From Infirmifilum lucidum (GTDB lineage: Archaea; Thermoproteota; Thermoprotei; Thermofilales; Thermofilaceae): a DNA stretch of 64,000 nucleotides. The notes under the pieces are model-generated. The model saw only the letters and a program-made list of their open reading frames with translations. It had not been told where the DNA came from and did no database searches. The stretch covers positions 806,001 through 870,000 of the forward strand of contig NZ_CP062310.1 of assembly GCF_014876775.1 (NCBI RefSeq), read 5' to 3'. Shown here in pieces: positions 1 to 10,101 of this stretch (position 1 is its first letter; the number at the start of each line of letters is the position of its first letter). A program made the position numbers and the translations under genes.

Positions 1-767
1 TTATAGGAGGCTCGGGCCTATATTCTCCAGATTTTCTCGAAAAAGTCCAGGAGTATAAGATCTACACGCCTTATGGGGCTCCATCATCAGACATAATGAT
101 CGGCGAGATAAAAGGAGTTAAAGTGGCCTTCCTCCCCCGACACGGCAAGAGGCACAGCATACCCCCACATATGATTAATTACCGTGCCAACATCTGGGCT
201 CTGAAAGAGATTGGAGTCGAAAGGCTCATCTCGGTCTCGGCAGTGGGCAGCCTGCGCGAGGACTATAAGCCCGGAGACTTCGTGTGCACAGATCAGTTCA
301 TCGACATGACAAAGAGACGCGAATTGACCTTCTACGACGGGCCTGTTGTTGCCCATGTTTCAATGGCTGACCCCTTCTGCCCAGAGTTACGCACACTCTG
401 CATTGCGTCCGCCAAGAGCCTAGGAATAACCGTGCATGAAAAGGGGACTTACATATGTATTGAGGGGCCTCGGTTCAGCACGCGTGCAGAGTCGAGACTC
501 TGGAGAAGCTTCGGGGCGGATATTATAGGGATGACTCTTATCCCAGAAGTTAACTTGGCGCGCGAGGCGCGCATGTGCTTCCTCAATATAGCCATGGTAA
601 CCGACTATGACGTGTGGGCTGAGAAGCCTGTTACTGCGCACGAAGTAGCCCGGGTTATGGCCGAGAACACCGAGAAAGTCAGAAGGCTTCTTGTGGAGCT
701 TATTCCGAAGATACCTGAGAAGAGGGGCTGCCAGTGCGCCCGGTATCTGGACGAGGCCCTTCTCTAA
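1..767 (+). CDS. mtnP: 5'-methylthioadenosine phosphorylase, 5'-truncated by window edge
   Basis: Phosphorolyses methylthioadenosine to adenine and 5-methylthioribose-1-phosphate in the cytosol, salvaging the by-product of polyamine synthesis. The frame is open from base 3 and begins with IGGSGLY, the usual family N-terminus, so only a few residues are missing and the internal ATG at 96 is not the start. Family motifs are [12 protein letters not shown] (phosphate loop), [10 protein letters not shown] and TDYDVW. A CxC pair lies about ten residues from the C-terminus; a similar pair forms a stabilising disulfide in Sulfolobus MTAP II (recalled knowledge). It is followed 48 bases later by adenosylhomocysteinase, another enzyme that removes an AdoMet by-product. 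A purine nucleoside phosphorylase is the main alternative. Confidence 0.9.
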   Translation, partial: IGGSGLYSPDFLEKVQEYKIYTPYGAPSSDIMIGEIKGVKVAFLPRHGKRHSIPPHMINYRANIWALKEIGVERLISVSAVGSLREDYKPGDFVCTDQFIDMTKRRELTFYDGPVVAHVSMADPFCPELRTLCIASAKSLGITVHEKGTYICIEGPRFSTRAESRLWRSFGADIIGMTLIPEVNLAREARMCFLNIAMVTDYDVWAEKPVTAHEVARVMAENTEKVRRLLVELIPKIPEKRGCQCARYLDEALL

Positions 768-815
768 AAACACTATCTTATTTATAAGTGACTCGTTTTT
801 CCTCTATGGTGAAAA

Positions 816-2117
816 ATGGTTGAGTACAAAATAAAGGATTTGTCGCTGGCAGATAGAGGTAAGCTAGCCATAGAGTGGGCCGAAAGACAGATGCCCGTTC
901 TGAGACTCATTAGGGAAAGCTTGTTGCGCAGGAAGCCTCTTAGCGGTATCAAGATAGCCGCCTGTATGCACGTCACTAAGGAGACGGCTGTCCTCATGCT
1001 AGCCTTACGCGATGGAGGGGCGGAGATTGCTCTCTCGGCTTCGAATCCTCTGTCGACGCAGGATCACGTTGCAGCCTACCTCGTAGAAGAGGGTATTCAC
1101 GTGTATGCTTGGAGGGGTATGACGGAGAGAGAGTATTTTGAGGCCATTGCTTCTGCTGCATCGATAGGCCCCGACATAACTATGGACGATGGGGGCGATT
1201 TGACAGTGATGCTCCACAAAGTCGCTCTTGGAGAAAGGTCGGGGCTAGACTATGAGATAGGGTCGAGCATTTTAAGCCCAGAAATGGCTAAGAAGATCCG
1301 AGGGGGCACCGAGGAGACGACGACAGGTGTTATAAGACTCAAAGCATTGCAGAGGCAGGGTAAGCTGCTCTACCCGGTGATCGCTGTTAACGATTCTCTT
1401 ACGAAGTTTATGTTTGACAACAGATTCGGCACAGGCCAGTCGTCGATCGATGGCATCCTCAGAGCCACGAACATCCTATTAGCCGGCAAGAACGTCGTCG
1501 TGGCTGGGTACGGGTGGGTTGGCAGGGGTATTGCCTGGAGAGCCAGAGGAATGGGGGCCAGAGTGATTGTCGTGGAGGCAGACCCTATCCGCGCACTAGA
1601 GGCATACTACGAGGGCTTTTATGTAACAGATATGAGCTCAGCCGCTGAGCTCGGGGACGTATTCATAACAGCAACTGGGAATACCGACGTTATACGTAAT
1701 GAGCATTTCCTGCGTATGAAAGACGGTGCCCTGCTCGCTAACGCCGGACACTTTAATGTTGAAATCTCTGTACGTGACCTCGAAAAAATGTCGACGAGTG
1801 TAAGGAACATAAACGAGTACGTCAAGGAGTACACTCTTCCAAATGGTAAGAGGCTGTACCTATTAGCCGAGGGCAGGCTCGTAAACCTTGCCGCTGCAGA
1901 GGGACATCCTAGCGAGGTTATGGACTTGTCGTTTGGCAACCAGGCGCTAGCCGTGAAACTACTCGTAGAGAGAGGTGCATTGCTGGATAGGAAAGTTTAC
2001 AGGCTCCCGAAGAGCATCGATAAGAAGATAGCCCTCCTAAAACTAAAATCCCTGGGGGTGAAGATCGAGAAGCTTACGGAGGAACAGAAGAAGTACCTGG
2101 AAAGCTGGAGTGCCTAG
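816..2117 (+). CDS. ahcY: Adenosylhomocysteinase (S-adenosylhomocysteine hydrolase)
   Basis: Reversibly hydrolyses S-adenosylhomocysteine to adenosine and homocysteine using tightly bound NAD, relieving product inhibition of methyltransferases. The 433 residues match the compact archaeal form. Near the N-terminus are [13 protein letters not shown] and the substrate segment TMDDGGD; EETTTGV follows mid-protein. The Rossmann motif GYGWVGRG lies at about residue 230, followed by the acidic end of the second strand (VVEAD). The C-terminal motif [14 protein letters not shown] is intact. The ATG at 816 gives the expected N-terminus. Its end overlaps the convergent methylthiotransferase gene by four bases. 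Confidence 0.96.
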   Translation: MVEYKIKDLSLADRGKLAIEWAERQMPVLRLIRESLLRRKPLSGIKIAACMHVTKETAVLMLALRDGGAEIALSASNPLSTQDHVAAYLVEEGIHVYAWRGMTEREYFEAIASAASIGPDITMDDGGDLTVMLHKVALGERSGLDYEIGSSILSPEMAKKIRGGTEETTTGVIRLKALQRQGKLLYPVIAVNDSLTKFMFDNRFGTGQSSIDGILRATNILLAGKNVVVAGYGWVGRGIAWRARGMGARVIVVEADPIRALEAYYEGFYVTDMSSAAELGDVFITATGNTDVIRNEHFLRMKDGALLANAGHFNVEISVRDLEKMSTSVRNINEYVKEYTLPNGKRLYLLAEGRLVNLAAAEGHPSEVMDLSFGNQALAVKLLVERGALLDRKVYRLPKSIDKKIALLKLKSLGVKIEKLTEEQKKYLESWSA

Positions 2118-3397
2118 TCGATGACCTCTCCCACAAGTGCTAGAGGTGTAGCGCCCTTTACTCTCGCTTTCACGATTTTGCCCAGCTCGAGATTGTAGCC
2201 CTTAAAGATCACTGGTTTGTACTCTATTGTCCTACCCACAAAATCCATCTTAGGCGAAACAGAGTTTACTAAAACGTCAAAGACCCCTCCGACGTATTTT
2301 TTGTTGATCTCGTAGGCCACCCGTAGTGACAGTTCTGAGGCAATTTTACTTCTCTCCTTCTTCACGGGCTCTGGAATACTTTTCATGAGATACCCTTTTG
2401 TGAATGGCCTCAGAGTGTATCTAGCTACATGAACTTTGTCGAATTTAACCTCCTCTATTAGCCTTAGCGTGTTCCTGAAAGCTTCCTCGTCCTCGCCCGG
2501 AAAACCAACTATTATGTCTGTCGCTATGCTCGAGGAAAACCCAGAAGAGCGTATCTTCTGGATTAATGACTTGTACTCGGCAACTGTGTACTTGCGGTTC
2601 ATAGCCTTTAATACGCGGTCGTCTCCGGCCTGCACAGGTATGTGGAAGTATTTGTAGACGCGACCATCAGCCATAGTCACTAATAATTTTTCAATCTGAG
2701 TAGAGAGTAGCATGGGCTCCATCATGCCTATCCTGAGCCTGTACTCGCCGTCAACTTCTTCAAGTACCATATTTATGAGAGCTGTAAGATTCGTCCCGAG
2801 GTCGTAGCCATATGCCGCCAAGTCCTGCCCTACGAGGTACACCTCCTTAGCTCCCCTCCTTACAGCATCTTTCACTGCATTAACTATTACTTCCGGCGGG
2901 TAGCTCTTTACCCCTACTCCTCGAGTAACCCACTCAATGCAGAACGAGCACGAGCCCAAGCATCCGGACTGAATCGGTAAAACATAGGTTACACCTCCCC
3001 AGTACTCCGGGAGGGTTTTCCTGGCACGAGGGTAACTCCTGAGCATAAACAACTGCTTGTCACTCTGAACGACTTCAACTATTCTTTCAAGAGCATCAGG
3101 CTCCACTAGACTTGCTTCTGGCGTAACTTGCAATATGGACTTCGGGCGAACATTTACAAGGCAGCCTGTAACAACTATTCTGAACCCTCTTTTCTTCCTT
3201 GATTCCTCTAATTCCCTGAGCCGTCTAAAGATCTTGACTTCCGTGTCTCCTCTGACGGCACATGTATTTACTATTACCGCATCTGCATTCTCTAATGAGT
3301 CTACGACCTCGTGACCGGCATGTAAAAGCAGGGTTTTCATCACCTCACTCTCCCCTTTGTTAAGCCAGCACCCATAGGTCTCAATGTATACCCTCAC
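2114..3397 (-). CDS. tRNA threonylcarbamoyladenosine methylthiotransferase (MiaB family, CDKAL1/MtaB-like)
   Basis: Radical SAM enzyme expected to convert t6A37 to ms2t6A37 in tRNAs reading ANN codons. Domain order is typical of the family: an N-terminal UPF0004 domain whose three cysteines bind the auxiliary 4Fe-4S cluster ([22 protein letters not shown]), a radical SAM core with CxxxCxxC in CLGSCSFC near residue 148, and a C-terminal TRAM-like domain ending ALVGEVID. The length of 427 residues is normal. CDKAL1-type function is favoured over MiaB because archaea lack i6A, but this is inferred from taxonomy. The gene is monocistronic, with its start about 155 bases from the divergent exported-protein gene. 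The t6A substrate links it to Pcc1 at 41.9 kb. Confidence 0.88.
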   Translation of the reverse strand: MRVYIETYGCWLNKGESEVMKTLLLHAGHEVVDSLENADAVIVNTCAVRGDTEVKIFRRLRELEESRKKRGFRIVVTGCLVNVRPKSILQVTPEASLVEPDALERIVEVVQSDKQLFMLRSYPRARKTLPEYWGGVTYVLPIQSGCLGSCSFCIEWVTRGVGVKSYPPEVIVNAVKDAVRRGAKEVYLVGQDLAAYGYDLGTNLTALINMVLEEVDGEYRLRIGMMEPMLLSTQIEKLLVTMADGRVYKYFHIPVQAGDDRVLKAMNRKYTVAEYKSLIQKIRSSGFSSSIATDIIVGFPGEDEEAFRNTLRLIEEVKFDKVHVARYTLRPFTKGYLMKSIPEPVKKERSKIASELSLRVAYEINKKYVGGVFDVLVNSVSPKMDFVGRTIEYKPVIFKGYNLELGKIVKARVKGATPLALVGEVID

Positions 3398-3552
3398 TGT
3401 AGGACGCCCCTAGATTATTGCAGAAGGTGTTTTTATCACTTACAGCGAGGCTCCCGAGAAGGTTTAGTCTTGAGCGGGGCCAGAGAGAACCGGGAAAGAG
3501 GGTCAGAGGCTAAAAGCATAAATTAGCTCTCTATGTAACAAGAGGGGGCCAT

Positions 3553-5148
3553 ATGAAAACTCAGTTTAAAGGATGGGCTACGCTGTTGATCCTCGCCGCC
3601 ATACTACTACCCTATTATGCATTTTCCCAGCCCTCGACGCCCGCCAAAGCCACGCTGACAGCCAGGCTTGAGTACAGTTATGGCCTAGTCTTTTACAACC
3701 TAGAGCTTCCTGAGGCCACCTCGACGCTATCTTTCAATATTTCAGGGTTTAATGATAGGCTTGTCTTAGGCGTTGCCAGAGCCCCGAGACAGCCTACGGT
3801 TCTCGGCGTGAGCGATGGGAAAGTTGTGTCGTTTAAGTTCCGAGAACCTGTGCGTCAGGTCAACTTCACCTTCGTCTTCAGAGTAGTAAACGTATCACAG
3901 CAAAAAGTTGAGATCATGCTACCTGTTCCGCTAAGCCCTCTCGGTTACATAACCGATGTGAGTGGTTCGGTGACGTTTACAGCGGGTGTTGCTCTGAACT
4001 CAACTGTGGGGAAGGTTACAGGCTCCCAGATCAGCTATAACCTTACAGCTACTTCAGGTGTACTAGACGTTGTAAGAGGCTCTTCCCACATATCCCAGAT
4101 ACCCTTAGGCCAGATCGCGAGACTTAACAGGACGATTCTAGTGGAGCCTGGAAAAGTAGTGTTCGAAGATACAGTGGAGGTACGAACACTCTCAAACTAT
4201 CCAATAGAGACACTTACATTGAACCTTCCGAGAGGCTACGTGTTCGACGGGGCGATGGGCGTGCTAGGACCCTACCCTAGGAATTACTGGAGAGTGTACA
4301 ATGCCTCTAACTCCACGCTCGTAACGCTTAACCTTATGTCATCTCCGCAACTCGCAGGACAGCGAACTGTGCTAACCCTTAGGTTTCACACGGCTCTGTC
4401 TTCGAGTATTAATGCGTTCCTCGGGTGGGGGGCTACGATTGAGGAGTATAGCATTAGGGTGTGTATTCGGGGGACTTTAAGCCTGCCTCAGCAATACGTA
4501 ACTGGAGAGGTAGTGGAGGACACCATGCGGTGTTACATCCTTAAGCCTATGGGGCCTCTGTTCCTATCAGACATTTACCCGAATGTCCCAGTAACCTCGG
4601 TGGCTTTCCAGCCACAGACAAACACCACAGCCTTAGCCGGGATAATAGTACTCCTGGCCGTGGTCGCGAGCGGGGTCTATGCTCTAGTTAAAGTGCGGCA
4701 GAAACCTATAGAGAAGGTTAGAGATAAGGTGCTCGAGAGAGTTGTACTTTCTACTGAAACCCGCGAGAAGTTGGAGAAGAATCTCGTGCGCCGGGAAGAG
4801 TTACTACTATCACTGCTCGGGCAACTCCGAGGACTAAGGGAGAGGAGAGCTGGGACGGCAAGGATAATGTCTCTTATTCGTGAATACGAGAAGAAAGACG
4901 CAACTATAGAAACGGAGATAGCGAAGCTCCTGGGCCAGCTCGGAGACAAGGGACGGAGCATGGCATCAGAGCTTGCATCCATTAGCTCCAGTCTACGTGA
5001 GAAATTGAGAGAGCTCGAAAGGACAGAGAGGGACTATAGGGTTGGCCGACTCGAAAAGAAAGAGTATCAAGAAAGAATTGAAAAAATCGAGAGCGAGCTC
5101 AGAAAGCTCTCGCAAATGTTTAGAGAAATCTACGAAAAGTATTTGTAA
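3553..5148 (+). CDS. Exported, membrane-anchored protein with C-terminal coiled coil, unknown function
   Basis: I do not recognise this 531-residue protein. It starts with a signal peptide (charged MKTQFKGW, hydrophobic stretch to about residue 24, then FSQPS). A beta-rich extracellular region of roughly 330 residues with many NxS/NxT sites follows. A transmembrane helix lies near residues 358-380 (ALAGIIVLLAVVAS) followed by basic KVRQK, so the last 150 residues should be cytoplasmic. That tail is highly charged and predicted to form coiled coils (LEKNLVRREELL, REKLRELERTERDY). A TATA-like element (GCATAAATT, about 3517) and a strong GAGGGGG ribosome-binding site precede the ATG. The architecture suggests a link between the cell surface and cytoplasm, which is inference only. 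Confidence 0.8.
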   Translation: MKTQFKGWATLLILAAILLPYYAFSQPSTPAKATLTARLEYSYGLVFYNLELPEATSTLSFNISGFNDRLVLGVARAPRQPTVLGVSDGKVVSFKFREPVRQVNFTFVFRVVNVSQQKVEIMLPVPLSPLGYITDVSGSVTFTAGVALNSTVGKVTGSQISYNLTATSGVLDVVRGSSHISQIPLGQIARLNRTILVEPGKVVFEDTVEVRTLSNYPIETLTLNLPRGYVFDGAMGVLGPYPRNYWRVYNASNSTLVTLNLMSSPQLAGQRTVLTLRFHTALSSSINAFLGWGATIEEYSIRVCIRGTLSLPQQYVTGEVVEDTMRCYILKPMGPLFLSDIYPNVPVTSVAFQPQTNTTALAGIIVLLAVVASGVYALVKVRQKPIEKVRDKVLERVVLSTETREKLEKNLVRREELLLSLLGQLRGLRERRAGTARIMSLIREYEKKDATIETEIAKLLGQLGDKGRSMASELASISSSLREKLRELERTERDYRVGRLEKKEYQERIEKIESELRKLSQMFREIYEKYL

Positions 5149-5151
5149 CCT

Positions 5152-7356
5152 CTAGGACTCCAGGAAGTCCTCTATTCTGGGAAGTCTCTTTGACAACCCT
5201 TTCCGCTCCCTTATAGCTAGAGCTATTTCCTCTAGTTGGGATGCGGGTACTGGAGCCCAGCGATAGAACTCGTAAGCGAAGAAAGCTCTGCCTTGTGTGG
5301 CTTCGCGGAGCTCGTCTGCTATGTTGAAGCTCTCAGCTACGGGTAATTCAGCAAGTACGCGCATTATCAGCCCTCTCTCCTCCATGCTCAGAATTTTACC
5401 CCTGTGTCTGTTTAGAACTGTTAGGACTCCGCTAACATGAGTTGTTGGAACTTTAACGTCCACCTTCAATATGGGCTCTAGGAGCGTTGGTTTGGCCGAG
5501 AGCAGCGTAGCCATAATGCTATTCTTAGTTGCAGGCATTATCTGTGCCGGGCCTCTGTGGGCAGGATCCTCGTGGAGGATGGCATCTACTAGTACGACCT
5601 TCACGCCTCTCACGGGTTCCTGTGCTAGAGGGCCTGCCTCCATAGTCCATCTAAAGCCCTGAATTATGGTATCTTTGACCTCCCTCAGATACTGTACACC
5701 GCTAGTCTTGTTAACTATAATGTTAAAGTTCTCATCTATATCCCAGATATTCCTTGCCTCGTCCGTGTCCCACCCCGCGTATTCCCTCAGGGTGGAAGCT
5801 CTCTCGCGCCAATCCTGGTCGGCGTAAACCTTGCCTTCCTGGAGAAGCTTTATAGTCTCTTCGTTGAGGGGCTCAGCGTAGAAGTAAAGCTTGTTATGCT
5901 TGTTAGGCGACTTGCCTTCAAATACCTGACCTCTTTCCCGTATCGTCTCCCTATAACGCACTATTGGAGACGATGTTACGATCTCCAGGCCTGTTCTCTG
6001 CTTAAGTTCCCACAGAGTAATCTCGAGGTGTAGTGTTCCGACACCGCTCAGAAGGTACTCGCCCGTCTCCTGATTTATGTAGACCTTAAGGGTTGGGTCT
6101 TCAATTGCTAACTTCCTTAGAGCGTCGACAAGTTTTGGCAGGTCGCTGCTCTTCTTGGGTTCGAGAGCTATTGTGACAACAGGTTCGGCAACATAGGTGA
6201 GGTGCTCAAATGGAACTATTACATCTTTATATTTCGCGTCAACAACGGTCTCACCGGCTCTAGCTTTTTCTAGTCCGAGCATAGCAACAATGTTTCCAGC
6301 AGATATCTGCTCAGTTTTTTCACGATACGGTCCCATGTACAGACCTACCTGTAGAACCCTGGCACCATCTTTGGCATTCACGAGGTATACTTCTTGCCCT
6401 TCAGTTACAGTACCGCTGAAAACCCTGCCCGTTGCAACGTGTCCTGCGTGGGGGTCGATTGTTATCTTGCTTACAGCCACAACCGTCGGCCCGTCAGGAT
6501 TGCACTCCAGCATGGCCTTGCCTATCTCACTGTTTAAGTCTCCACGCCATAGCTTAGGCACTCTGTAGCGCTGAGCCTCTCTGGGGTTTGGTACATGCTC
6601 TACTACCATATCTAGCAGAGCCACGTAGAGGGGGAACTCCTGGGCAAGTTGTTCTTTGTTGTCATGTATGTAAGCATCAATTATGTAGTCGAACTTTACT
6701 CCCTTCTCCATAGCGAGAGGCACTGTGAGTCCCCACTTATGTAGCGCGCTACCGAATGCGACCTGTCCTTTAGCGAAATCCACTTTCCACTTGTCTCTAA
6801 ACTCCTTGTCGGCGTAAAGCTCGATTAAACCATTGAATTCCTTCACTATCTCGACAAAGCGCTGCTGGATTTCCCTCGGCTCTAACCTAAGCTCCTTTAT
6901 GAGCCTGTCCACCTTATTAATGTAGAGTAGTGGCCTCACGTATTCCTGTAGAGCCTGCCTTACGACGGTCTCAGTTTGAGTCATTATGCCCTCTACAGCG
7001 TCAACAACGACGATGCCTCCGTCCATCATCCTCAGACTCCTGGTGACGTGGCCCGTAAAGTCCACGTGTCCCGGGGTGTCTACCAGGTTGATGACATAGG
7101 GCTTGCCCTGCCACTCGTGATAGAGCGAGACGTTAGCTGCTTTCACAGTCATCTGCCTAAGTTGCTCGATCTCAACATAGTCTAGGGCTAGTGCCTGTCC
7201 TGCGACCTTAGGGCTTAGAATCCCTGCTCCCATCAGTAGTGAATCTGAGGTTGTTGTCTTCCCGTGGTCAACGTGTGCCAGTGTACCGATATTTCTAACT
7301 TGCTCAACATTTCTCATTATTTTGACTATATCTGAGACCTGTTTGTAGCGAACCAT
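5152..7356 (-). CDS. fusA: Translation elongation factor 2 (aEF-2)
   Basis: GTPase that translocates peptidyl-tRNA on the ribosome. All G motifs are visible: AHVDHGKT at residues 27-34, switch II DTPGHVDF, and NKVD for guanine recognition. The tip of domain IV has HEDPAHRGPAQIMPA, the archaeal/eukaryotic EF-2 segment carrying the histidine modified to diphthamide. At 734 residues it is full length. A TATA-like CTTATAAAC near 7395-7403 and GGTGTGAG just before the ATG give an obvious promoter and ribosome-binding site. Its C-terminal end abuts the exported-protein gene, three bases away on the opposite strand. Confidence 0.98.
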   Translation of the reverse strand: MVRYKQVSDIVKIMRNVEQVRNIGTLAHVDHGKTTTSDSLLMGAGILSPKVAGQALALDYVEIEQLRQMTVKAANVSLYHEWQGKPYVINLVDTPGHVDFTGHVTRSLRMMDGGIVVVDAVEGIMTQTETVVRQALQEYVRPLLYINKVDRLIKELRLEPREIQQRFVEIVKEFNGLIELYADKEFRDKWKVDFAKGQVAFGSALHKWGLTVPLAMEKGVKFDYIIDAYIHDNKEQLAQEFPLYVALLDMVVEHVPNPREAQRYRVPKLWRGDLNSEIGKAMLECNPDGPTVVAVSKITIDPHAGHVATGRVFSGTVTEGQEVYLVNAKDGARVLQVGLYMGPYREKTEQISAGNIVAMLGLEKARAGETVVDAKYKDVIVPFEHLTYVAEPVVTIALEPKKSSDLPKLVDALRKLAIEDPTLKVYINQETGEYLLSGVGTLHLEITLWELKQRTGLEIVTSSPIVRYRETIRERGQVFEGKSPNKHNKLYFYAEPLNEETIKLLQEGKVYADQDWRERASTLREYAGWDTDEARNIWDIDENFNIIVNKTSGVQYLREVKDTIIQGFRWTMEAGPLAQEPVRGVKVVLVDAILHEDPAHRGPAQIMPATKNSIMATLLSAKPTLLEPILKVDVKVPTTHVSGVLTVLNRHRGKILSMEERGLIMRVLAELPVAESFNIADELREATQGRAFFAYEFYRWAPVPASQLEEIALAIRERKGLSKRLPRIEDFLES

Positions 7357-7542
7357 CTCTCACACCTATTCTTTTGCATTAGCAACAGCAATAGCGTTTA
7401 TAAGAGTTTCTTGTAGAGGTGCCGACCAGAGAGCGTGTACTCAAAAGTATTGAGCCTTTCCCTCGTTGAGTTTACCGTTGTAGGATTGTAGGACGGCACA
7501 AGAAAAAGATACAGAGTGGTTCCAGTAGCAGTGTAATTTTGT

Positions 7543-8877
7543 CTAGTAGAAAGTCCCAGCGATCGGGGAGAAGGTAGGGCTAGGTTCTGAACTTAAACCC
7601 TGGATCTCTAGAGGCCGGGTCAGATGCCTATATGCTCTCATGCTCTGGACGTATAAACTGGGTTCCAGTACTCTTGGTAATTCCTCCCGGATTTTCTGGA
7701 GGTGCCTACTGCGGTATCCGCATTTGGAGCACTTAAACCCCTTGTTCCTTCCCGCAGATTCCATCCGGGCCCCGCATACTGGACAGGGAGGGTTAAGGAT
7801 ATTTACAGCAGTCTTAAGCGAGAGCACGCGCAAGAATTCTGCATTTAGTGTTAACCCCTTCCTCGGCACAACTCCACCTCCAATTTCTACCTCGTCCCCC
7901 ATTCTTAGGAGCCTCGCCGCTCTGTTCAGCCTACCCGTCTCCTTGTAGAACATGGAGTTAATACAGCCACTGCCGTCGCACACTCTGACCTTTACATGTC
8001 CCCCCTCTACTGCCACTGGTTCATCCCAAACGACTCCACTTACAACGACCGAGTCATAGGGCCTTATATCGGCTATCTGCTTCCTACGCCTTAGGTGTGC
8101 GTTTGTGGCCTGGTTACTCTTGTAGAGGATGAACCCCTCCGCGCCTATTTCTTTGGCATGGGGACTCAGGTACTTGTCTAGTACTTCGATTAACGCGTAT
8201 ACACTGACCGACCTTAACCCAAGTAGAACAGGGTCAGGACCGCGGGGAACAGCCAGAAGCCGTTCTTCAGAGTAGTCATACGTTGCGAAAATAATCGGCC
8301 TATACCTCCTGTCTATGTCTAGAATAACATCCTCGCTAAAGCTGGTTTTGTGGCCTCGGAGTGTAGGACTTCTGTATACAAGGAGTTCATACGTATAGTC
8401 CTCAAGAGGGTATGCGCCTATCGCGGCTAGAGCCCCTATAACTCCTCTCTTTTCCTTCCTCCCACCCGTTACTATAGTCTCGGCACTACCCTCCTTAACT
8501 ATTTCTTCGACATAACCCCGAGGAACTATACTAGTCAAAGCAGTATTGTACAGCTCCCGCAGGACGCTGTTCACCCTTCCCTTCGCGATTGCAAAACCCG
8601 GCGAAGTCTTGCCATGTTGCTCTGAATGCTCCATCACGAGATTCTCTACGAGCTCAATGACTTCCGGTACTTCATCTTCACTGACATCCACGTGGATAGA
8701 AACCGCGGCGTTCCCTCTGGTCTTAAATGGAATATTCGGATTTAATCTCACCAGATACGGAAGGTCTAATAGTCGGGCACCCCTCTTATGCAGTTCGAGT
8801 GTTAGCAGGTAACCTAAGTACGATGTACAGTAGCCATCCGGAGAATCTACATCATCTACTCCAACGTGGAGCTCCAT
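7543..8877 (-). CDS. tiaS: tRNA(Ile2) 2-agmatinylcytidine synthetase TiaS
   Basis: ATP-dependent enzyme that attaches agmatine to C34 of tRNA-Ile(CAU), letting it read AUA but not AUG. The N-terminus (HVGVDDVDSPDGYCTSYLG) matches the TiaS catalytic region, an OB-fold-like segment lies near residues 270-350, and a zinc ribbon of four cysteines (CPVCG ... CSKCG) follows near residues 370-395. The length of 444 residues is normal. It lies three bases downstream of uL6, suggesting co-transcription. The tRNA with anticodon CAU at 61,960 could be its substrate if that gene is tRNA-Ile2. Confidence 0.93.
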   Translation of the reverse strand: MELHVGVDDVDSPDGYCTSYLGYLLTLELHKRGARLLDLPYLVRLNPNIPFKTRGNAAVSIHVDVSEDEVPEVIELVENLVMEHSEQHGKTSPGFAIAKGRVNSVLRELYNTALTSIVPRGYVEEIVKEGSAETIVTGGRKEKRGVIGALAAIGAYPLEDYTYELLVYRSPTLRGHKTSFSEDVILDIDRRYRPIIFATYDYSEERLLAVPRGPDPVLLGLRSVSVYALIEVLDKYLSPHAKEIGAEGFILYKSNQATNAHLRRRKQIADIRPYDSVVVSGVVWDEPVAVEGGHVKVRVCDGSGCINSMFYKETGRLNRAARLLRMGDEVEIGGGVVPRKGLTLNAEFLRVLSLKTAVNILNPPCPVCGARMESAGRNKGFKCSKCGYRSRHLQKIREELPRVLEPSLYVQSMRAYRHLTRPLEIQGLSSEPSPTFSPIAGTFY

Positions 8878-8880
8878 GTA

Positions 8881-9462
8881 CTATTCCTTCAAATGTTCGA
8901 CGGCATAGAGGTATATACCATCGAGAATACCTGGACCCGTACCTTCACGCCCGTGAGGGCTAGGCCTCCTGTCCCCAGTAAGACGCGTTGCGTGGTAAAT
9001 GTTAGCAGCGGTCTGGGCAACAGCTTCTTTGTCTACGCCTTCAACCACTACGTCGTCCTTCTCAACTCTTACTTTGACGCCCGGCAGGATCTCTGCATAT
9101 CTCTTGCCCCTCTCCCCCAAGAAGTTCTCAATGATAACTTTATCCTTATCAACCTTAAGAGTCATCGGAAAGTGAGCGTAAACAATCTTCATCTTATACC
9201 TAAATCCCTTCGTCACGCCAGTAATCATGTTATTAATATGAGACGCTATGGTTTTCACCAGCGAGTACTCCCGCTTGTTCGCCAAGTACGTTTCCACTTT
9301 GACAGAATTGTCCTCGATGGACAACTCTATTCTCTTTGCATAGCTGAAGTCTCGCTCAACCCTGCCCAACGGCCCTTCAACGCTAACTTTCTTTCTATCG
9401 ATGCTTACCTTAACGCCATCGGGAATCTTAACTCTCTCTTCAACGTGAAACACCTTAACCAT
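8881..9462 (-). CDS. rpl6: Large ribosomal subunit protein uL6 (L6P)
   Basis: Ribosomal protein binding 23S rRNA near the factor-binding site. The 193-residue sequence has the two-repeat uL6 architecture: IPDGVKVSIDRKKVSVEGPLG in the first repeat and EILPGVKVRVEKDDVVVEG in the second, plus GVTKGFRYKM typical of archaeal L6P. A GGAGGGG stretch about a dozen bases upstream of the ATG is a strong ribosome-binding site, and TTTATAGTT farther upstream is TATA-like. In most archaea this gene sits inside the long ribosomal operon; here it stands with tiaS, away from its usual neighbours. Confidence 0.96.
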   Translation of the reverse strand: MVKVFHVEERVKIPDGVKVSIDRKKVSVEGPLGRVERDFSYAKRIELSIEDNSVKVETYLANKREYSLVKTIASHINNMITGVTKGFRYKMKIVYAHFPMTLKVDKDKVIIENFLGERGKRYAEILPGVKVRVEKDDVVVEGVDKEAVAQTAANIYHATRLTGDRRPSPHGREGTGPGILDGIYLYAVEHLKE

Positions 9463-9594
9463 AGTAGCCCAGCCCTCCCCTCCAAGAATAAACTAAACTA
9501 TAAATTTTGTCTTATGTAATCCTCTACTCATCCCTTGACTCTCCACCAGTCTCCTCCTAGCTATAGCAATATTCCCAGAAGGATGACGCTCGAG

Positions 9595-9679
9595 TGCGGG
9601 GGCCGGGATTCGAACCCGGGCAGGCCGACGCCAGCGGAGCCTGAGTCCGCCCCCTTTGACCTAGCTCGGGCACCCCCGC
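9595..9679 (-). tRNA. tRNA-Leu (anticodon CAG)
   Basis: Class II tRNA, 85 bases with discriminator A. Acceptor GCGGGGG pairs with CCCCCGC. The anticodon arm is GCGGA-CTCAGGC-TCCGC, the variable arm is long, and the T-loop is TTCGAAT. No intron. It differs from tRNA-Leu(CAA) at 51,127 at only four positions, and the two share their 3' flank. Confidence 0.96.
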
Positions 9680-9717
9680 TCTTCTAAAGAAATGAACTGG
9701 GTAGAAAAATATTTTTC

Positions 9718-10101
9718 TCAGCCCCTGTAAGCAATAACTGAGACCTCCAATAGTACTCCCCTAGGAAGGTCAGCTGCCTGTATAGTGACGCGCGCTGGAG
9801 GATCTTTGGTAAAATACTGAGAGTAAACCTCGTTAAATTCGCTGAATAACTTTAGGTCTCTGAGGAAGACTGAGACATAGACTACATTCTCCATAGCAAG
9901 CCCTGAAGCCTCGAGGATCGCCTTTATGTTCTCAAGTACCTGCTTTGTCTGCTCCTTTATCCCGCCCTCAACGACTTCGCCTGTTTGAGGGTTCAGCGGT
10001 ATCTGGCCAGAGACGAAAACAAAGCCACCAGCTTCTACAGCTTGGCTGTAGGGGCCTATTGGCTTAGGAGCCCTGGGCGTGAATATTACTTTCCTGGACA
10101 T
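9718..10101 (-). CDS. ridA: RidA (YjgF/UK114) reactive enamine/imine deaminase
   Basis: Hydrolyses the reactive 2-aminoacrylate and 2-aminocrotonate released by PLP-dependent dehydratases. The 127 residues contain PKPIGPYSQAVEAGGFVFVSGQI and the C-terminal PPARVTIQAADLPRG with the conserved arginine that binds the carboxylate. The gene starts directly after the stop codon of threonine dehydratase, whose product is its substrate, so the two form a functional operon. Confidence 0.95.
   Translation of the reverse strand: MSRKVIFTPRAPKPIGPYSQAVEAGGFVFVSGQIPLNPQTGEVVEGGIKEQTKQVLENIKAILEASGLAMENVVYVSVFLRDLKLFSEFNEVYSQYFTKDPPARVTIQAADLPRGVLLEVSVIAYRG

Noticed and set aside
8866-9519. 217-residue open frame on the plus strand
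   Set aside because: It is antisense to uL6, which has clear motifs, promoter and ribosome-binding site.
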